Notes under the pieces: model-generated
Told to the model about the DNA's origin: nothing
The model's input: only the letters and a program-made list of their open reading frames with translations
Database searches by the model: none
In this document: piece by piece, positions 49,985-58,825 of the stretch
How the letters are laid out: each line of letters opens with the position of its first letter
Position numbering within the stretch: position 1 is the first letter of the stretch
Translations under genes and position numbers: made by a program
Source: Enhygromyxa salina
GTDB taxonomy: Bacteria > Myxococcota_A > Polyangia > Nannocystales > Nannocystaceae
DNA length: 64,000 nt
Assembly: GCF_000737335.2 (NCBI RefSeq)
Contig: NZ_JMCC02000003.1
Coordinates: 84,741-148,740 of the forward strand
Direction of reading: 5' to 3'

Positions 49985-52413
49985 GACGGCCCCTCGAGCG
50001 AGAGCTCGACCCGGCGGCTGTTGAGCGCACGGTCAGCGACGACCGCGGTCACGGTCGCAGGAAACTCAACCTCGCCACGCGGGACCCAGCGCCGCACGAA
50101 GTGCCCGCGCATGCCCACGCGCAGATCCAGGGTCTGGCCGTCGGGCATGATCAGCTCGACCCGCTTGGCGTCGAGCGTGCTCGCTCGCTCGTCGCCACGT
50201 CGCCCCTCGACTCGCTCGCGGGCGGCGTCGGCTTCGCTGAGCACCTGGTGGGCGAAGACGTCGAAGGCCCCGTCGTCGCGGACCCGCAGCTCGAGCCGCA
50301 GCTGGGGCGCCTCGACGTCGATCGTGTACTCGAGGTTGAGCAGCTCGACCCGGCCGTTGGCGTGGGTGACCCGAACCAGCACTTCGTAGGTGCCCGGCTC
50401 GGTGTCGTCGTCGACCAAGAACCGGACCGTCCACTGGCCAAGCTCGTGCTCCCAGCGGGCCGACTTGGTCTCGCCAAACGGAAACACCACGTCGACCGAC
50501 AGCGCGTCGCGGGGCGCGGGGATGTGGATCTCGGGGTCACCAGGCTGAAGGTCGCCGGGGCCCAGGTAAGGGCTGCCGCCGTCGGCGTCCAGGTTGCGGC
50601 CCGACACTTCGGGGGCGTCCGCGTCGGCGTTTTGGTTGGCGTTGGGTCCGTTGCGACGCTCGATGTCGTAGCGCTCGTAGGCCTCCTCGCTCTCGAGCAC
50701 CAACAGCGCGGTGTGCTTGCTGAGCACCGAGTGCTCGACGCTGAGCGCGACGGCGGCCGCCTTGTCACTGGTCGCGGCCAGCTCACGCGCGGCCCACTGC
50801 TGGCGAACGCCAACCTGCGCCAGCGGCTCCCCAAGCTCTACGACTTGCTCGAAGCGCAGCCCGCCAGCCCAGCCGCGCACGGTCACCTGGGTCGGGACGG
50901 GCTCGCCCTTGGCCACGCGAAAGTGCACGACCGGGCGCTCGCCCTCGAACAAGGTGGTGCTCAGCGGCGCGTGCACCTGCTCGACGCCCGGGACCTCGAG
51001 CTCGAGCTTGGCGACCCGGCGCACCTGCGGCGCGCGCTCGAGGAACGACGCGAACGCCTGGACCTGCGGAACCGACTGGGGCCGAAGCGTGCGCCCACCC
51101 GTGCCCCCCGTCAGCGCTTCCAGGGTGTCCCGGCTCTCGCGCTTGCCCACGCTCAGGGCATAGAGCGGCGCGCCAGCGAGGGCGGCCAGGGTCTGCGCTG
51201 CGAGCTGCTCACGATCGGTGGTGCCCCAGGTTGGCGTGCCGTCACCCACATAGACGACCTGGTCCCCGGACTGCGCGTGGCTCAGCGCCTCGCCAACCCG
51301 GGTGATCAGGGCGCCTAGATCACTGGCCCCATCCGGCTGGATCTGGGCCAGGAACGCGAGCGCGGCGGCCCGCTGATCTGCGTTGTTGCGGACGAAGTCT
51401 TCGGCGAACACCCGGGTCTCGAGGTCCCCCGTCACGAGCATGAATTCGTCGTCGGGGCCCAGCCCCGCGAGCACGGTGGCGACGGCCTCAGAGGCGAGCG
51501 CCCACGACTCGAGCGCGCTGCGGGAGCTGTCCACGACGATCACCGTCCGCCGCTGCTCGATCTGCGTGATCGGGCTGGCGACGGCAGCCCAGTCGAGGTC
51601 CAGGCGCGCGGCCAGGTACATCTGCTCGCCGCTGGACTCCTGCACGTACGCAGGCACGTTGGCGCGGTCCAGCGCGACGCTCAGGTTCTCGCGGGCGCTG
51701 TGATCCCTGCGCTGCACGACCTCGCGCCCATCCACGCGAACGGTGAGCGCGGGGATCGAGGTCTGCATCGCTGGCGCCGCGCTGGGGATCGCAACCGCGA
51801 ACCCGCTGGGCGCGTCGTCGTCTGGCTGCAGCGGCGCCATGTAGCGCATGACCACGCGCTTGCGCTCGCCGGCTTCGATCGGGAACACCCGCAGCTTGAA
51901 GGTCTGGCCGGCCTCCCACTCGAGCAGCGCCGGGTCGCGCATGCTGTCCACGATGTCTTGATAGATCTTGCGGGCCTTGTCGCGCTCGAGGATCTCGCCG
52001 TCCATCAGCTCGCCGTTGATCTCCATTGCGAGCCCCGTCACGATCGAGCCAGCCGGCAGCGGAAACCGGAACGTGCCCTCGAGCATCTGATCCGTCCCGT
52101 TGTGGAACACGTGCTCGACCTCGTAGCGGGCCATGGGGCCGATCGTGTGCACGTTGACGCTGAGCGAGCTCAGCTCGAGAAAGGTCGCCCCGTCAGCGGC
52201 CGCGGGATCCTGAACCTCGAGCTCGCCCGGACCAAACTGATCCACGCCGCGATCCATGTCGGCCAGCCACGCGGAGGTTCGGGCAACCTCGGTCTGGGCC
52301 CCGAGCGAGCGCTGACCTGCGCCGGTAGCTGCGATCGAGCCAGAAGTCGGGCTCGCACACGCGGCAAGCAACACGACAGACAACAACAGGGGGGTTCGCA
52401 AGGGTCGCATCAT
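49981..52413 (-). CDS. VIT and von Willebrand A domain lipoprotein
   Basis: An 810-residue protein; the first of two adjacent ATGs (52413) overlaps the upstream stop. Lipobox LLAAC (Cys19). A VIT domain follows at about 75-210 (GPMARYEVEHVFHNGTDQML, EGTFRFPLPAGSIVTGLAME, DKARKIYQDIVDSMRDPALLEW). A vWA domain spans about 290-450 with a MIDAS start DSSRS (DxSxS) and VYVGDGTPTWG. C-terminal beta domains run to 810. VIT-vWA pairs resemble inter-alpha-trypsin inhibitor heavy chains and are thought to bind proteins in a metal-dependent manner. It is the central gene of an overlapping operon with a TPR-DUF2135 protein and a propeller. Confidence 0.9.
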   Translation of the reverse strand: MMRPLRTPLLLSVVLLAACASPTSGSIAATGAGQRSLGAQTEVARTSAWLADMDRGVDQFGPGELEVQDPAAADGATFLELSSLSVNVHTIGPMARYEVEHVFHNGTDQMLEGTFRFPLPAGSIVTGLAMEINGELMDGEILERDKARKIYQDIVDSMRDPALLEWEAGQTFKLRVFPIEAGERKRVVMRYMAPLQPDDDAPSGFAVAIPSAAPAMQTSIPALTVRVDGREVVQRRDHSARENLSVALDRANVPAYVQESSGEQMYLAARLDLDWAAVASPITQIEQRRTVIVVDSSRSALESWALASEAVATVLAGLGPDDEFMLVTGDLETRVFAEDFVRNNADQRAAALAFLAQIQPDGASDLGALITRVGEALSHAQSGDQVVYVGDGTPTWGTTDREQLAAQTLAALAGAPLYALSVGKRESRDTLEALTGGTGGRTLRPQSVPQVQAFASFLERAPQVRRVAKLELEVPGVEQVHAPLSTTLFEGERPVVHFRVAKGEPVPTQVTVRGWAGGLRFEQVVELGEPLAQVGVRQQWAARELAATSDKAAAVALSVEHSVLSKHTALLVLESEEAYERYDIERRNGPNANQNADADAPEVSGRNLDADGGSPYLGPGDLQPGDPEIHIPAPRDALSVDVVFPFGETKSARWEHELGQWTVRFLVDDDTEPGTYEVLVRVTHANGRVELLNLEYTIDVEAPQLRLELRVRDDGAFDVFAHQVLSEADAARERVEGRRGDERASTLDAKRVELIMPDGQTLDLRVGMRGHFVRRWVPRGEVEFPATVTAVVADRALNSRRVELSLEGPS

Positions 52414-53468
52414 TTCACCTCGATCTTGGCCACGCGCACGCTGTCGCCGGGCTTGGGGAGCACATACGCAAACGTGTGTTGTTGCTCGTCTGCGCGCCCT
52501 TCGTTGACGACGACCAGGACCTCGCCGCGGGCTTCTTTCATCGCGCCGCCGCTGCCGTAGTAGTTGACCTCGACCGCGTAGGTGCCCGCCTTGGCGGTGC
52601 TGGCCGTGAAGCTCTCGGGTCCGTAGCCGGACGTGACGTCGCCGTAGAGCGTGCCGCCAAACGCCCCTTTGCGGTGGCTGTAGAACACCTTCTCGCCCTT
52701 GGGATTGATGACCCACAGATCCACGTCGGTGCGATCCGTGTCCCAGGTCAGGTAGACCTTGATGTCGTTCTGCGAGCCGCCGTCGAGCGCGAGCGCGTCG
52801 ATCTTGGCGGTCCACGCTTGGCGCTGGGCTTCGGTGGTCGCGTCACGGCGAAACCCGGCGTAGACCTGTGCGAGCCGCTGCTTGGCCGGGTGCCGCAGCT
52901 GCTCGGAGGCGCTGTCGTCGACAACGATCGCCTCGAAGCGCGCCGCCGCCTGCTCGAGGTCGCCGCGGCGCAGCTCGACGTCGGCCAGCTCGAATGACAG
53001 GCGTTGATCCTCGGGGCGCAGCTTTGTTGCGACCTGCAAGCGCGCGAGCGCGTTGTCGAGATCGCCCTGGGCCTTGAGCACGGTCGCGAGCGCGCGCTGG
53101 GCTTCGGGATCTTCGGACAGCAGCTCGGTCACCGCGGAGTAGGTGCGCAGCGCTTGCTTGGCGTCGCCAAGCTCGGTCTGGATGTCGCCGATCAAGCGAA
53201 CGACAACGAGGTTGTAGGCGTCGATCTCCCGCCACGCCTGCGCGGCCGTGAGCGCCTGCTCGAGCTCGCCAGCGTCGATCAGCGCGCGGACCAGCGCGAA
53301 CCGATGGGTTCGCTCGCGGGGCTCTTCGAGGATCAGCTGCTGCAGTTGCTCGACCTCGGCATCCAGCCCATCGTTGGTTGCCCGGGTCGGGCGCTCGTCG
53401 ACCGCCGTGACGGTGAAAGAAGGCGGCGCGAAGGCCATGGTGGCGCAAAGCCAGAGCGAAGGCGTCAT
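52410..53468 (-). CDS. TPR and DUF2135 (YfaP-like) secreted protein
   Basis: From ATG 53468 it is 352 residues and opens with a signal peptide (MTPSLWLCATMAFA); an upstream start at 53528 is less likely. TPR-like helices lie at about 35-215 (AQAWREIDAYNLVVVRLIGD, PEAQRALATVLKAQGDLDNA, EDQRLSFELADVELRRGDLE). A C-terminal DUF2135 domain covers about 235-335 (IKVYLTWDTDRTDVDLWVIN, FYSHRKGAFGGTLYGDVTSG, AGTYAVEVNYYGSGG). In E. coli the DUF2135 protein YfaP sits with an alpha-2-macroglobulin-like protein; here it is translationally coupled to a VIT-vWA lipoprotein. Confidence 0.88.
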   Translation of the reverse strand: MTPSLWLCATMAFAPPSFTVTAVDERPTRATNDGLDAEVEQLQQLILEEPRERTHRFALVRALIDAGELEQALTAAQAWREIDAYNLVVVRLIGDIQTELGDAKQALRTYSAVTELLSEDPEAQRALATVLKAQGDLDNALARLQVATKLRPEDQRLSFELADVELRRGDLEQAAARFEAIVVDDSASEQLRHPAKQRLAQVYAGFRRDATTEAQRQAWTAKIDALALDGGSQNDIKVYLTWDTDRTDVDLWVINPKGEKVFYSHRKGAFGGTLYGDVTSGYGPESFTASTAKAGTYAVEVNYYGSGGAMKEARGEVLVVVNEGRADEQQHTFAYVLPKPGDSVRVAKIEVK

Positions 53469-53616
53469 GGTGGCAGCCAGACGCACCAGGATGGCGAGGG
53501 TATTCCGCCCCCCAGACAGGTCGACCAAGGGGCCCGAGCGCAGCGAGGGTGTCGACGCGCGCGGAGGCGAAGCCGAGCACGGGTCGAGTCGGGCCGGCTG
53601 GGGCTAAAAGTCCCTC

Positions 53617-56600
53617 CTAGAACCGGAACACGAGCTCGAATTCTGCGGTGACCGGCTGCTGCAGCTGGATCGTCGCGCCGACGTCGCGACTTGGCGCGAT
53701 GATCTCACGGCCAAAGAACGCCTTGCGATCGCTGCCGGCGACCTTGGCGTGGGCGAGCTCGTCGATGCCGCCGCCGGCGACCGGCCTCACGCGATCGTAT
53801 GTGTAGTTCTCGTTCACGCGCAGCGTCGCGCTGGCGTTGGTCACGTTGAGCACGCTGACGTTGACCTCGATCGTCACGTCGCGGGGCAACGGGTAGCTGT
53901 AGCCAAAAAACAGGTTCCAGTTGGCGGTCGGCTCCACCCGGCCCCCGGCTCCGCGGGGGAGCAAGTAGGTGGGGCCAGCCCGCACGCTGACCGGCGCGCC
54001 CGAGCGGACCCGCAAGCCCGAGCCCAGCAGCAGCAGCCCCGAGCGCTTCAGATCCAACAGGTAGGCGCCATCGATACGCAGACGGTGCGGCACGTCGCGC
54101 GCGAGCGGCCCCGTGCTGTTGCGGACCTGCTCGGGGGTGTCGTACTGGGCGCTCGCGCCGAGGTCGATCGAGCCGTTGATCGGGTCGACAAAGCCGTCGT
54201 AATTCCCGACCAGGCGGCTGAGGGTGTAGTTCACACGCAGCGTCCAGTTGTCTTCGATGCGCTTGTCGAGCTGCACGGTGAGCGCGTCGTAGCGGCGCGT
54301 GGGCTTGTCGAAGCTGCTGCCGACATGCTCATAGGCATCGACAAGGAACTCGCAGTGTCGCAGTTCACGGGCCGCGGCCCCGTGCGGCGCGGCCCCAAGC
54401 TTCCGCGCGTCGAGCTCCGCCTCGAGTTGCTCGCAGCGACCACGCTGGGCCTCGATGTCTTCGTCTCGAACCGCGACGCCCGGGTTGGCGAGCACGAAGT
54501 CGAGGCCGCCGTTGGTCGAGACATCCTCGATCGCGCGACCGAGATCCGTGTGCTCCCAGCGCACACCCAGGACCAGGTCGTCGACGATCTCGTGGTCGTA
54601 GCCAAGCGCGAGCCGATGGTTGAACTGGCTGCGCAGGCGCGGGACGATCGCGGGCTCGTTCGCGCCGGTCGTGAACCCGCCCGCGTCAACGCAGTACTCG
54701 GACGGCGGCTCGTCGGCGCCACCGCAGTCGCTGGCCCGATACTGACGGCCCACGCTGACGAGTCCCCCAAACATCCGGCTGGCCAGCTGCAAGGGCAAGG
54801 GCTGGTCGTAGCGCCCATAGTTCGCGTAGAGCCGGCTGCGCCCGGACTGGGTCCAGTCGTAGACCACGCCCACGCGCGGCGCGACGCCGTCCACCAGCAG
54901 GATCTGGGATTGGCCGTAGATGTCGCGCAGATCCTGGATCTCCCAGCGCAGGCCAGCCTCCACGGTCAGGTCGGGCGTCAGCCGCCAGTTGTCGGACAAG
55001 AACAGCCCGTAGTGGAGGCTCGAGACTCGCTCGTCGTAGCCCTCTACGCGGACGCCGTGACCCTCGGCGTCAACGAGCGCGCGCAGGTCACCCTGCTCGT
55101 GACGGGCCGTGCCAAAGCCTCGAGTCTCCCGCAGAGCGGGGTTGTCGGCGTTGACCAGCACGAAGCGGTTGTTGTTGACGCGCGGCCCGTCGTCGAAGCT
55201 GTAGCGATCGGCGGCGGGGTCGTAGCAGTACTCGCCGCCGCCAAGCTGCCCAGGTCCGCAGGTATCGTAGTCGGGGTCGTTGCTGCCAGAGTAGCGGTAC
55301 TCGCCGTGGCGTTGGCTCCACTCGAACTCGACCCCGCCGCTGAGCCGATGAGAGCGGCGCGAGTCGATCGACCCGGTCAGCGCGAGCCTGGCCCCCAACC
55401 GGCGCGCGACGTCGCGATCGTACTCGCCGAGCCCGCCCGAGACCCACGTGTGGATCGGGCACGCGACCCCAGGCCGGCCGTCATTGCAGGCGGCCTCGAC
55501 CCCCGGAACTAACGCGGTCGCGCCATCTCGATCGAGAAACTCGGAGAGCTCCCGGCCGCTGGCGCTGGTGTACTGCGTGGCTGGGATGTCGCGCAGGCGC
55601 GGGTTGTCGAGGCGCCAGGCGTCTTCGTGAACAAACTGCGCGTACCCGAGGGTCGCGTCGACGTCGAGATCACCGTTGAGGAGCTCGCCTTCATAGCCAA
55701 GGATCGCAACGGTCTGGTGGCGCAGCGTCGTGCCGAGGTGATCGTTGACCACCCCCGTCGCGTTGCGCGACCCACCACCGAGGGGATCGATGCCTGGGTT
55801 GGTGCCAAAGGCGTTGGGCTCGGGGCTGTACGGCCGTCGGTAGCTGGTCCGCACGAAGCTGGCTCCGCCCGCAGCCGTCAGGGCCAGGTGGTGACGGCGG
55901 AGGATGTGCCAGTCGAGCCCGGCGAGGTACGCGAGCTCGAGCGAGCCCGTTGGGAAGGTCTGCTCGGCGAACTTCTTGGTTGCACGGCCTGGGTCGCCCG
56001 CGACGCATTCATCGGCCGCGTCGCCAGGGGAGCAGGCCGCGTGAAAGCTCTGGGTCAGCGCCGACAAGGTCCGTGTCGCGCTGACACCCACGCTATAGAA
56101 CAGTCTGTCGTAGGCGATCGGCCCGGCCACGTTCGCGTAGAGCTGGGTCCGAAGGCTGTCGATCTCGGTGACGCGCAGGGCATCGTCACTTGGGAACAAC
56201 AGCCGCGGCTGCGCGAAGCGGGGGCGGATGCGCAGGCCCGCCTCGCCACGAAAGCGGTTGTAGCCGGTGAACCTGCGCTGCGCGATCTGGCCGCCCGAGG
56301 CCCAGCCCTGGTCGGCATGATAGCTCGCGTCCCACACCGTGATCGACTCGAGGACGCGCATCGGCAGGTGCAGGCTCGCGCTGCCGAACGCCGGGTTGCT
56401 GATGTCGAAGCCCTCGAGCGTGGTCCGAGACTCGGCCAAGCTCATCCCGGAGAGGGTCGGGCCCGTGACCCCGAGCGCGGTGAGGGGCACGATCATGGCC
56501 AGGCGGGACAGGTTGGGTGGCGGCTTCACGACCCGGGGAGGCAGCGGACTCGCAGGCAGGGGGAGCCGGGGCGGGAGAGCGCTCCGGCCCGCGAACGAGG

Positions 56601-56760
56601 CCCCGGCGAGCGGAACGGGGTTGCTCTGCAGATCGAGCAACTTCGTGGGGGCGCCGGTCAGCCCCGTCGTCGGCGCGCCGCTGCAAGCAGAGGTCAGCAA
56701 CGTCGCGAGCGTGGTTGCGCGCGCGATCGCAAACAACCCCTCGCGCACCCATCGGCTCAC
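53617..56760 (-). CDS. TonB-dependent receptor, Oar-like
   Basis: From GTG 56760 it has 1047 residues; the frame is open to 56985, and ATG 56829 is an alternative. The N-terminus has a signal-like helix ending TLLTSAC and then a Pro-rich region (LPPRLPLPASPLPPRVVKPP) where a carboxypeptidase-like domain sits in Oar proteins. A shortened plug (TLEGFDISNPAFGSASLHLP, ITVWDASYHADQGWASGG) leads into a large beta-barrel with many extended loops, ending FELVFRF. Myxobacterial Oar-type receptors take up large substrates or aid protein secretion. The short plug and odd N-terminus are unusual. Confidence 0.87.
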   Translation of the reverse strand: MSRWVREGLFAIARATTLATLLTSACSGAPTTGLTGAPTKLLDLQSNPVPLAGASFAGRSALPPRLPLPASPLPPRVVKPPPNLSRLAMIVPLTALGVTGPTLSGMSLAESRTTLEGFDISNPAFGSASLHLPMRVLESITVWDASYHADQGWASGGQIAQRRFTGYNRFRGEAGLRIRPRFAQPRLLFPSDDALRVTEIDSLRTQLYANVAGPIAYDRLFYSVGVSATRTLSALTQSFHAACSPGDAADECVAGDPGRATKKFAEQTFPTGSLELAYLAGLDWHILRRHHLALTAAGGASFVRTSYRRPYSPEPNAFGTNPGIDPLGGGSRNATGVVNDHLGTTLRHQTVAILGYEGELLNGDLDVDATLGYAQFVHEDAWRLDNPRLRDIPATQYTSASGRELSEFLDRDGATALVPGVEAACNDGRPGVACPIHTWVSGGLGEYDRDVARRLGARLALTGSIDSRRSHRLSGGVEFEWSQRHGEYRYSGSNDPDYDTCGPGQLGGGEYCYDPAADRYSFDDGPRVNNNRFVLVNADNPALRETRGFGTARHEQGDLRALVDAEGHGVRVEGYDERVSSLHYGLFLSDNWRLTPDLTVEAGLRWEIQDLRDIYGQSQILLVDGVAPRVGVVYDWTQSGRSRLYANYGRYDQPLPLQLASRMFGGLVSVGRQYRASDCGGADEPPSEYCVDAGGFTTGANEPAIVPRLRSQFNHRLALGYDHEIVDDLVLGVRWEHTDLGRAIEDVSTNGGLDFVLANPGVAVRDEDIEAQRGRCEQLEAELDARKLGAAPHGAAARELRHCEFLVDAYEHVGSSFDKPTRRYDALTVQLDKRIEDNWTLRVNYTLSRLVGNYDGFVDPINGSIDLGASAQYDTPEQVRNSTGPLARDVPHRLRIDGAYLLDLKRSGLLLLGSGLRVRSGAPVSVRAGPTYLLPRGAGGRVEPTANWNLFFGYSYPLPRDVTIEVNVSVLNVTNASATLRVNENYTYDRVRPVAGGGIDELAHAKVAGSDRKAFFGREIIAPSRDVGATIQLQQPVTAEFELVFRF

Positions 56761-56873
56761 CGGGACGCAACCTGGGGCGCGCCCATGGCTTTCAGGCGAC
56801 TCGCGCGAAAGCTGGCGCGTTTCCCACATCCAGCGTTGACAGCCAGGTTCCCCCGCCGCCACTCTGACTGCTC

Positions 56874-57386
56874 GTGAGCGGCACACCGTCACTGGACGTA
56901 GACCCCGGCAGTGTGGCGCCGCGGCGAAGCCGATGGCGATTGCTCTGGCCCGTGCTGGCGTCGCTGTTGTTCTTGGCCTGGTCAAACATTCCCCCGTACC
57001 GCATGCACATCAAGAAGGTCCGGTGGGGCGTTGGCGCCTGGCACTGGCGGCTGTATGAGCACGGCGGGCTGGGGGTCTGCGACGTCCGCTACTTCGACAT
57101 GAACCGCGACGGCGCGCCGATCGAGCGCTGGAAGTTGCTCGGCTACGACAGGCCCGGCGACATGCCCGACGCCATCGCGCGCACCCACGACAAGCAGTTG
57201 CGGGCCGCATATGCCCAGGTGTGCGAGGCGCAAGCGGCCGCGGGCGACCCCCACCCCAACGTACAGGTCATGGCGCGCTGCGGGCGAAAGCTCGGCTGGG
57301 CGACGGTCGAGAAGCGCCGCGCCAACGTGTGCGGCAAGAAGACCGGCAAGAAAAGAAAGAAAACCAAGCGCGGGACGAACAAGTGA
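56874..57386 (+). CDS. Stand-alone HTTM-associated extracytoplasmic domain
   Basis: A 170-residue protein with a single TM segment (about 24-38; LLWPVLASLLFLAWS) and an exported domain that ends in a Lys-rich tail (KKTGKKRKKTKRG). The domain shares its pattern with the C-terminal domain of the HTTM protein encoded next: PPYR, W-x-W-x-L, VCD(V/L)R(Y/F), DMNxxGAxIERWxLLG, (M/L)PD..AR and a final Cys. Two conserved Cys pairs could be disulfides. It overlaps the HTTM gene start by 4 bp. No known family name was recognised. Confidence 0.75.
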   Translation: MSGTPSLDVDPGSVAPRRSRWRLLWPVLASLLFLAWSNIPPYRMHIKKVRWGVGAWHWRLYEHGGLGVCDVRYFDMNRDGAPIERWKLLGYDRPGDMPDAIARTHDKQLRAAYAQVCEAQAAAGDPHPNVQVMARCGRKLGWATVEKRRANVCGKKTGKKRKKTKRGTNK

Positions 57387-58825
57387 GTGACGCCCAAGCC
57401 AATTCGTTCTCCAGCCGACTCGCGCGACTGTTTGGCGCCGAAGTCTCGTCGCGCTCGCTCGGGCTGCTGCGGGTCCTGATCGTCACCACCGTGCTGTTCA
57501 GGCTGGTCAGCCCGTGGGTCAGCCACCGCATGGATGACAACGTGGGCGTGCTGCTGGCTAGCCAGCTCATGTTCTACTCGTCGTTCTTCGTGCTGGTTGG
57601 CTACAAGACCCGGATTGCTACCGCGGTCATGGCCTCGACCTTTGGGATCTTGCACCTGCACTACGGGTTTTCCGGTGAGCCCGGCCTCGAGAAGCTGACT
57701 GAGCCTACTGTGTTCTTTCAGGCCGTCGTGTTGCTCGCGCTGACCCCTTGCGGGCGTTCGCTCTCGGTGGATCGCGTGCTCGAGACCCGCCGAGCCAGGC
57801 GTGAGGGGCGGCGTCCCGCACCCGAGCGCATGCCGGCTTGGCTCCTCGAGCTGTTCGTTTTCCAGACTTCTGCGATCTATCTGTGGGGTGCGTACGACAT
57901 GGCCGAGCCCGGCTGGCTGTCGGGCATGCGCCTCGAGCTCTACTTCCTCGATCACTACGGCAGCTCCGACAGCTTCGTGCACCTGCCCAAGCTCGAGAAC
58001 GTGGCGGTCGTTGGCGCGTGGTTTGGGCTGATTTCGTGTGTGGTGATTGGGGTAGGCCTGCTCGTGCGCCCGACCCGGGCGTACGTCGCGGGCTTTGCCC
58101 TGATCTTGCAATGTGTCGTGCTCTGGACCTACACGATCAATTGGGCCGGCAGCTACTTCAATTTGATGATGGTCAACATGCTGTTGGTCTGCGTGCCCCC
58201 GCAGCGGATCCACACATTGGTGACCACGGTGATCAAGGGCCCCGCGGCCGCCGATGCGGAGCTAGGAGCCCGTGGTGCAATGCCTCGCACCGCCTCGCTT
58301 GGCCTTTTCGCCGAGGGCAGTGTTGCCGAAACTTGCAGTACGCCCGCCAACACCACCGACCCCAGCACCAACCGGAGCCTCGCGGCTCGGCCGTGGATGG
58401 GCCCGTTGGCGCTTGGCGTCGCGCTGTTGTGCTTCCACCTGCCCCCGTACCGCGCCCAGGTACAAGAACGCGAGCGCGCGCCGTTGGTCTGGGACTGGCA
58501 ACTTCATGGCACCGCGCGGCGTCCGGTGTGTGACCTGCGCTTTCACGACATGAACCAAGCCGGCGCTGTCATCGAGCGCTGGCGGCTGCTTGGGCACGCG
58601 CGCCCGCGCGACCTGCCCGACAAGCAGGCTCGGGTCTACCCGCACAAAATCCGAGCTGCCAGTCGCGACGTCTGCAAGGCGCTGCGCGAGCGCGGCGACG
58701 ACCCCCCGCGGGTCGAGCTCTTCGCTCGCTGCCCGGTCGACCGCGAGTGGAACCAGGTCGCCGCGCGCGAGCACGACATCTGCGCCACGACCAAGTCCAC
58801 CAAGCACGGGAGCTCGAAGCCATGA
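57383..58825 (+). CDS. HTTM-domain membrane protein with extracytoplasmic domain
   Basis: A 480-residue protein from GTG 57383, overlapping the previous stop. Residues 1-290 form the HTTM (horizontally transferred transmembrane) domain related to vitamin K-dependent gamma-carboxylase, with several TM segments: LGLLRVLIVTTVLFRLVSPW, LMFYSSFFVLVGYKTR, ILHLHYGF, and VVLLALTPCGRSLSVDR. After a Thr/Ser-rich linker, a last TM (about 336-350) leads into a domain homologous to the stand-alone upstream protein. The gamma-carboxylase active Lys cannot be assigned here. Probable role: membrane enzyme or transporter-like partner of unknown substrate. Confidence 0.82.
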   Translation: MSDAQANSFSSRLARLFGAEVSSRSLGLLRVLIVTTVLFRLVSPWVSHRMDDNVGVLLASQLMFYSSFFVLVGYKTRIATAVMASTFGILHLHYGFSGEPGLEKLTEPTVFFQAVVLLALTPCGRSLSVDRVLETRRARREGRRPAPERMPAWLLELFVFQTSAIYLWGAYDMAEPGWLSGMRLELYFLDHYGSSDSFVHLPKLENVAVVGAWFGLISCVVIGVGLLVRPTRAYVAGFALILQCVVLWTYTINWAGSYFNLMMVNMLLVCVPPQRIHTLVTTVIKGPAAADAELGARGAMPRTASLGLFAEGSVAETCSTPANTTDPSTNRSLAARPWMGPLALGVALLCFHLPPYRAQVQERERAPLVWDWQLHGTARRPVCDLRFHDMNQAGAVIERWRLLGHARPRDLPDKQARVYPHKIRAASRDVCKALRERGDDPPRVELFARCPVDREWNQVAAREHDICATTKSTKHGSSKP

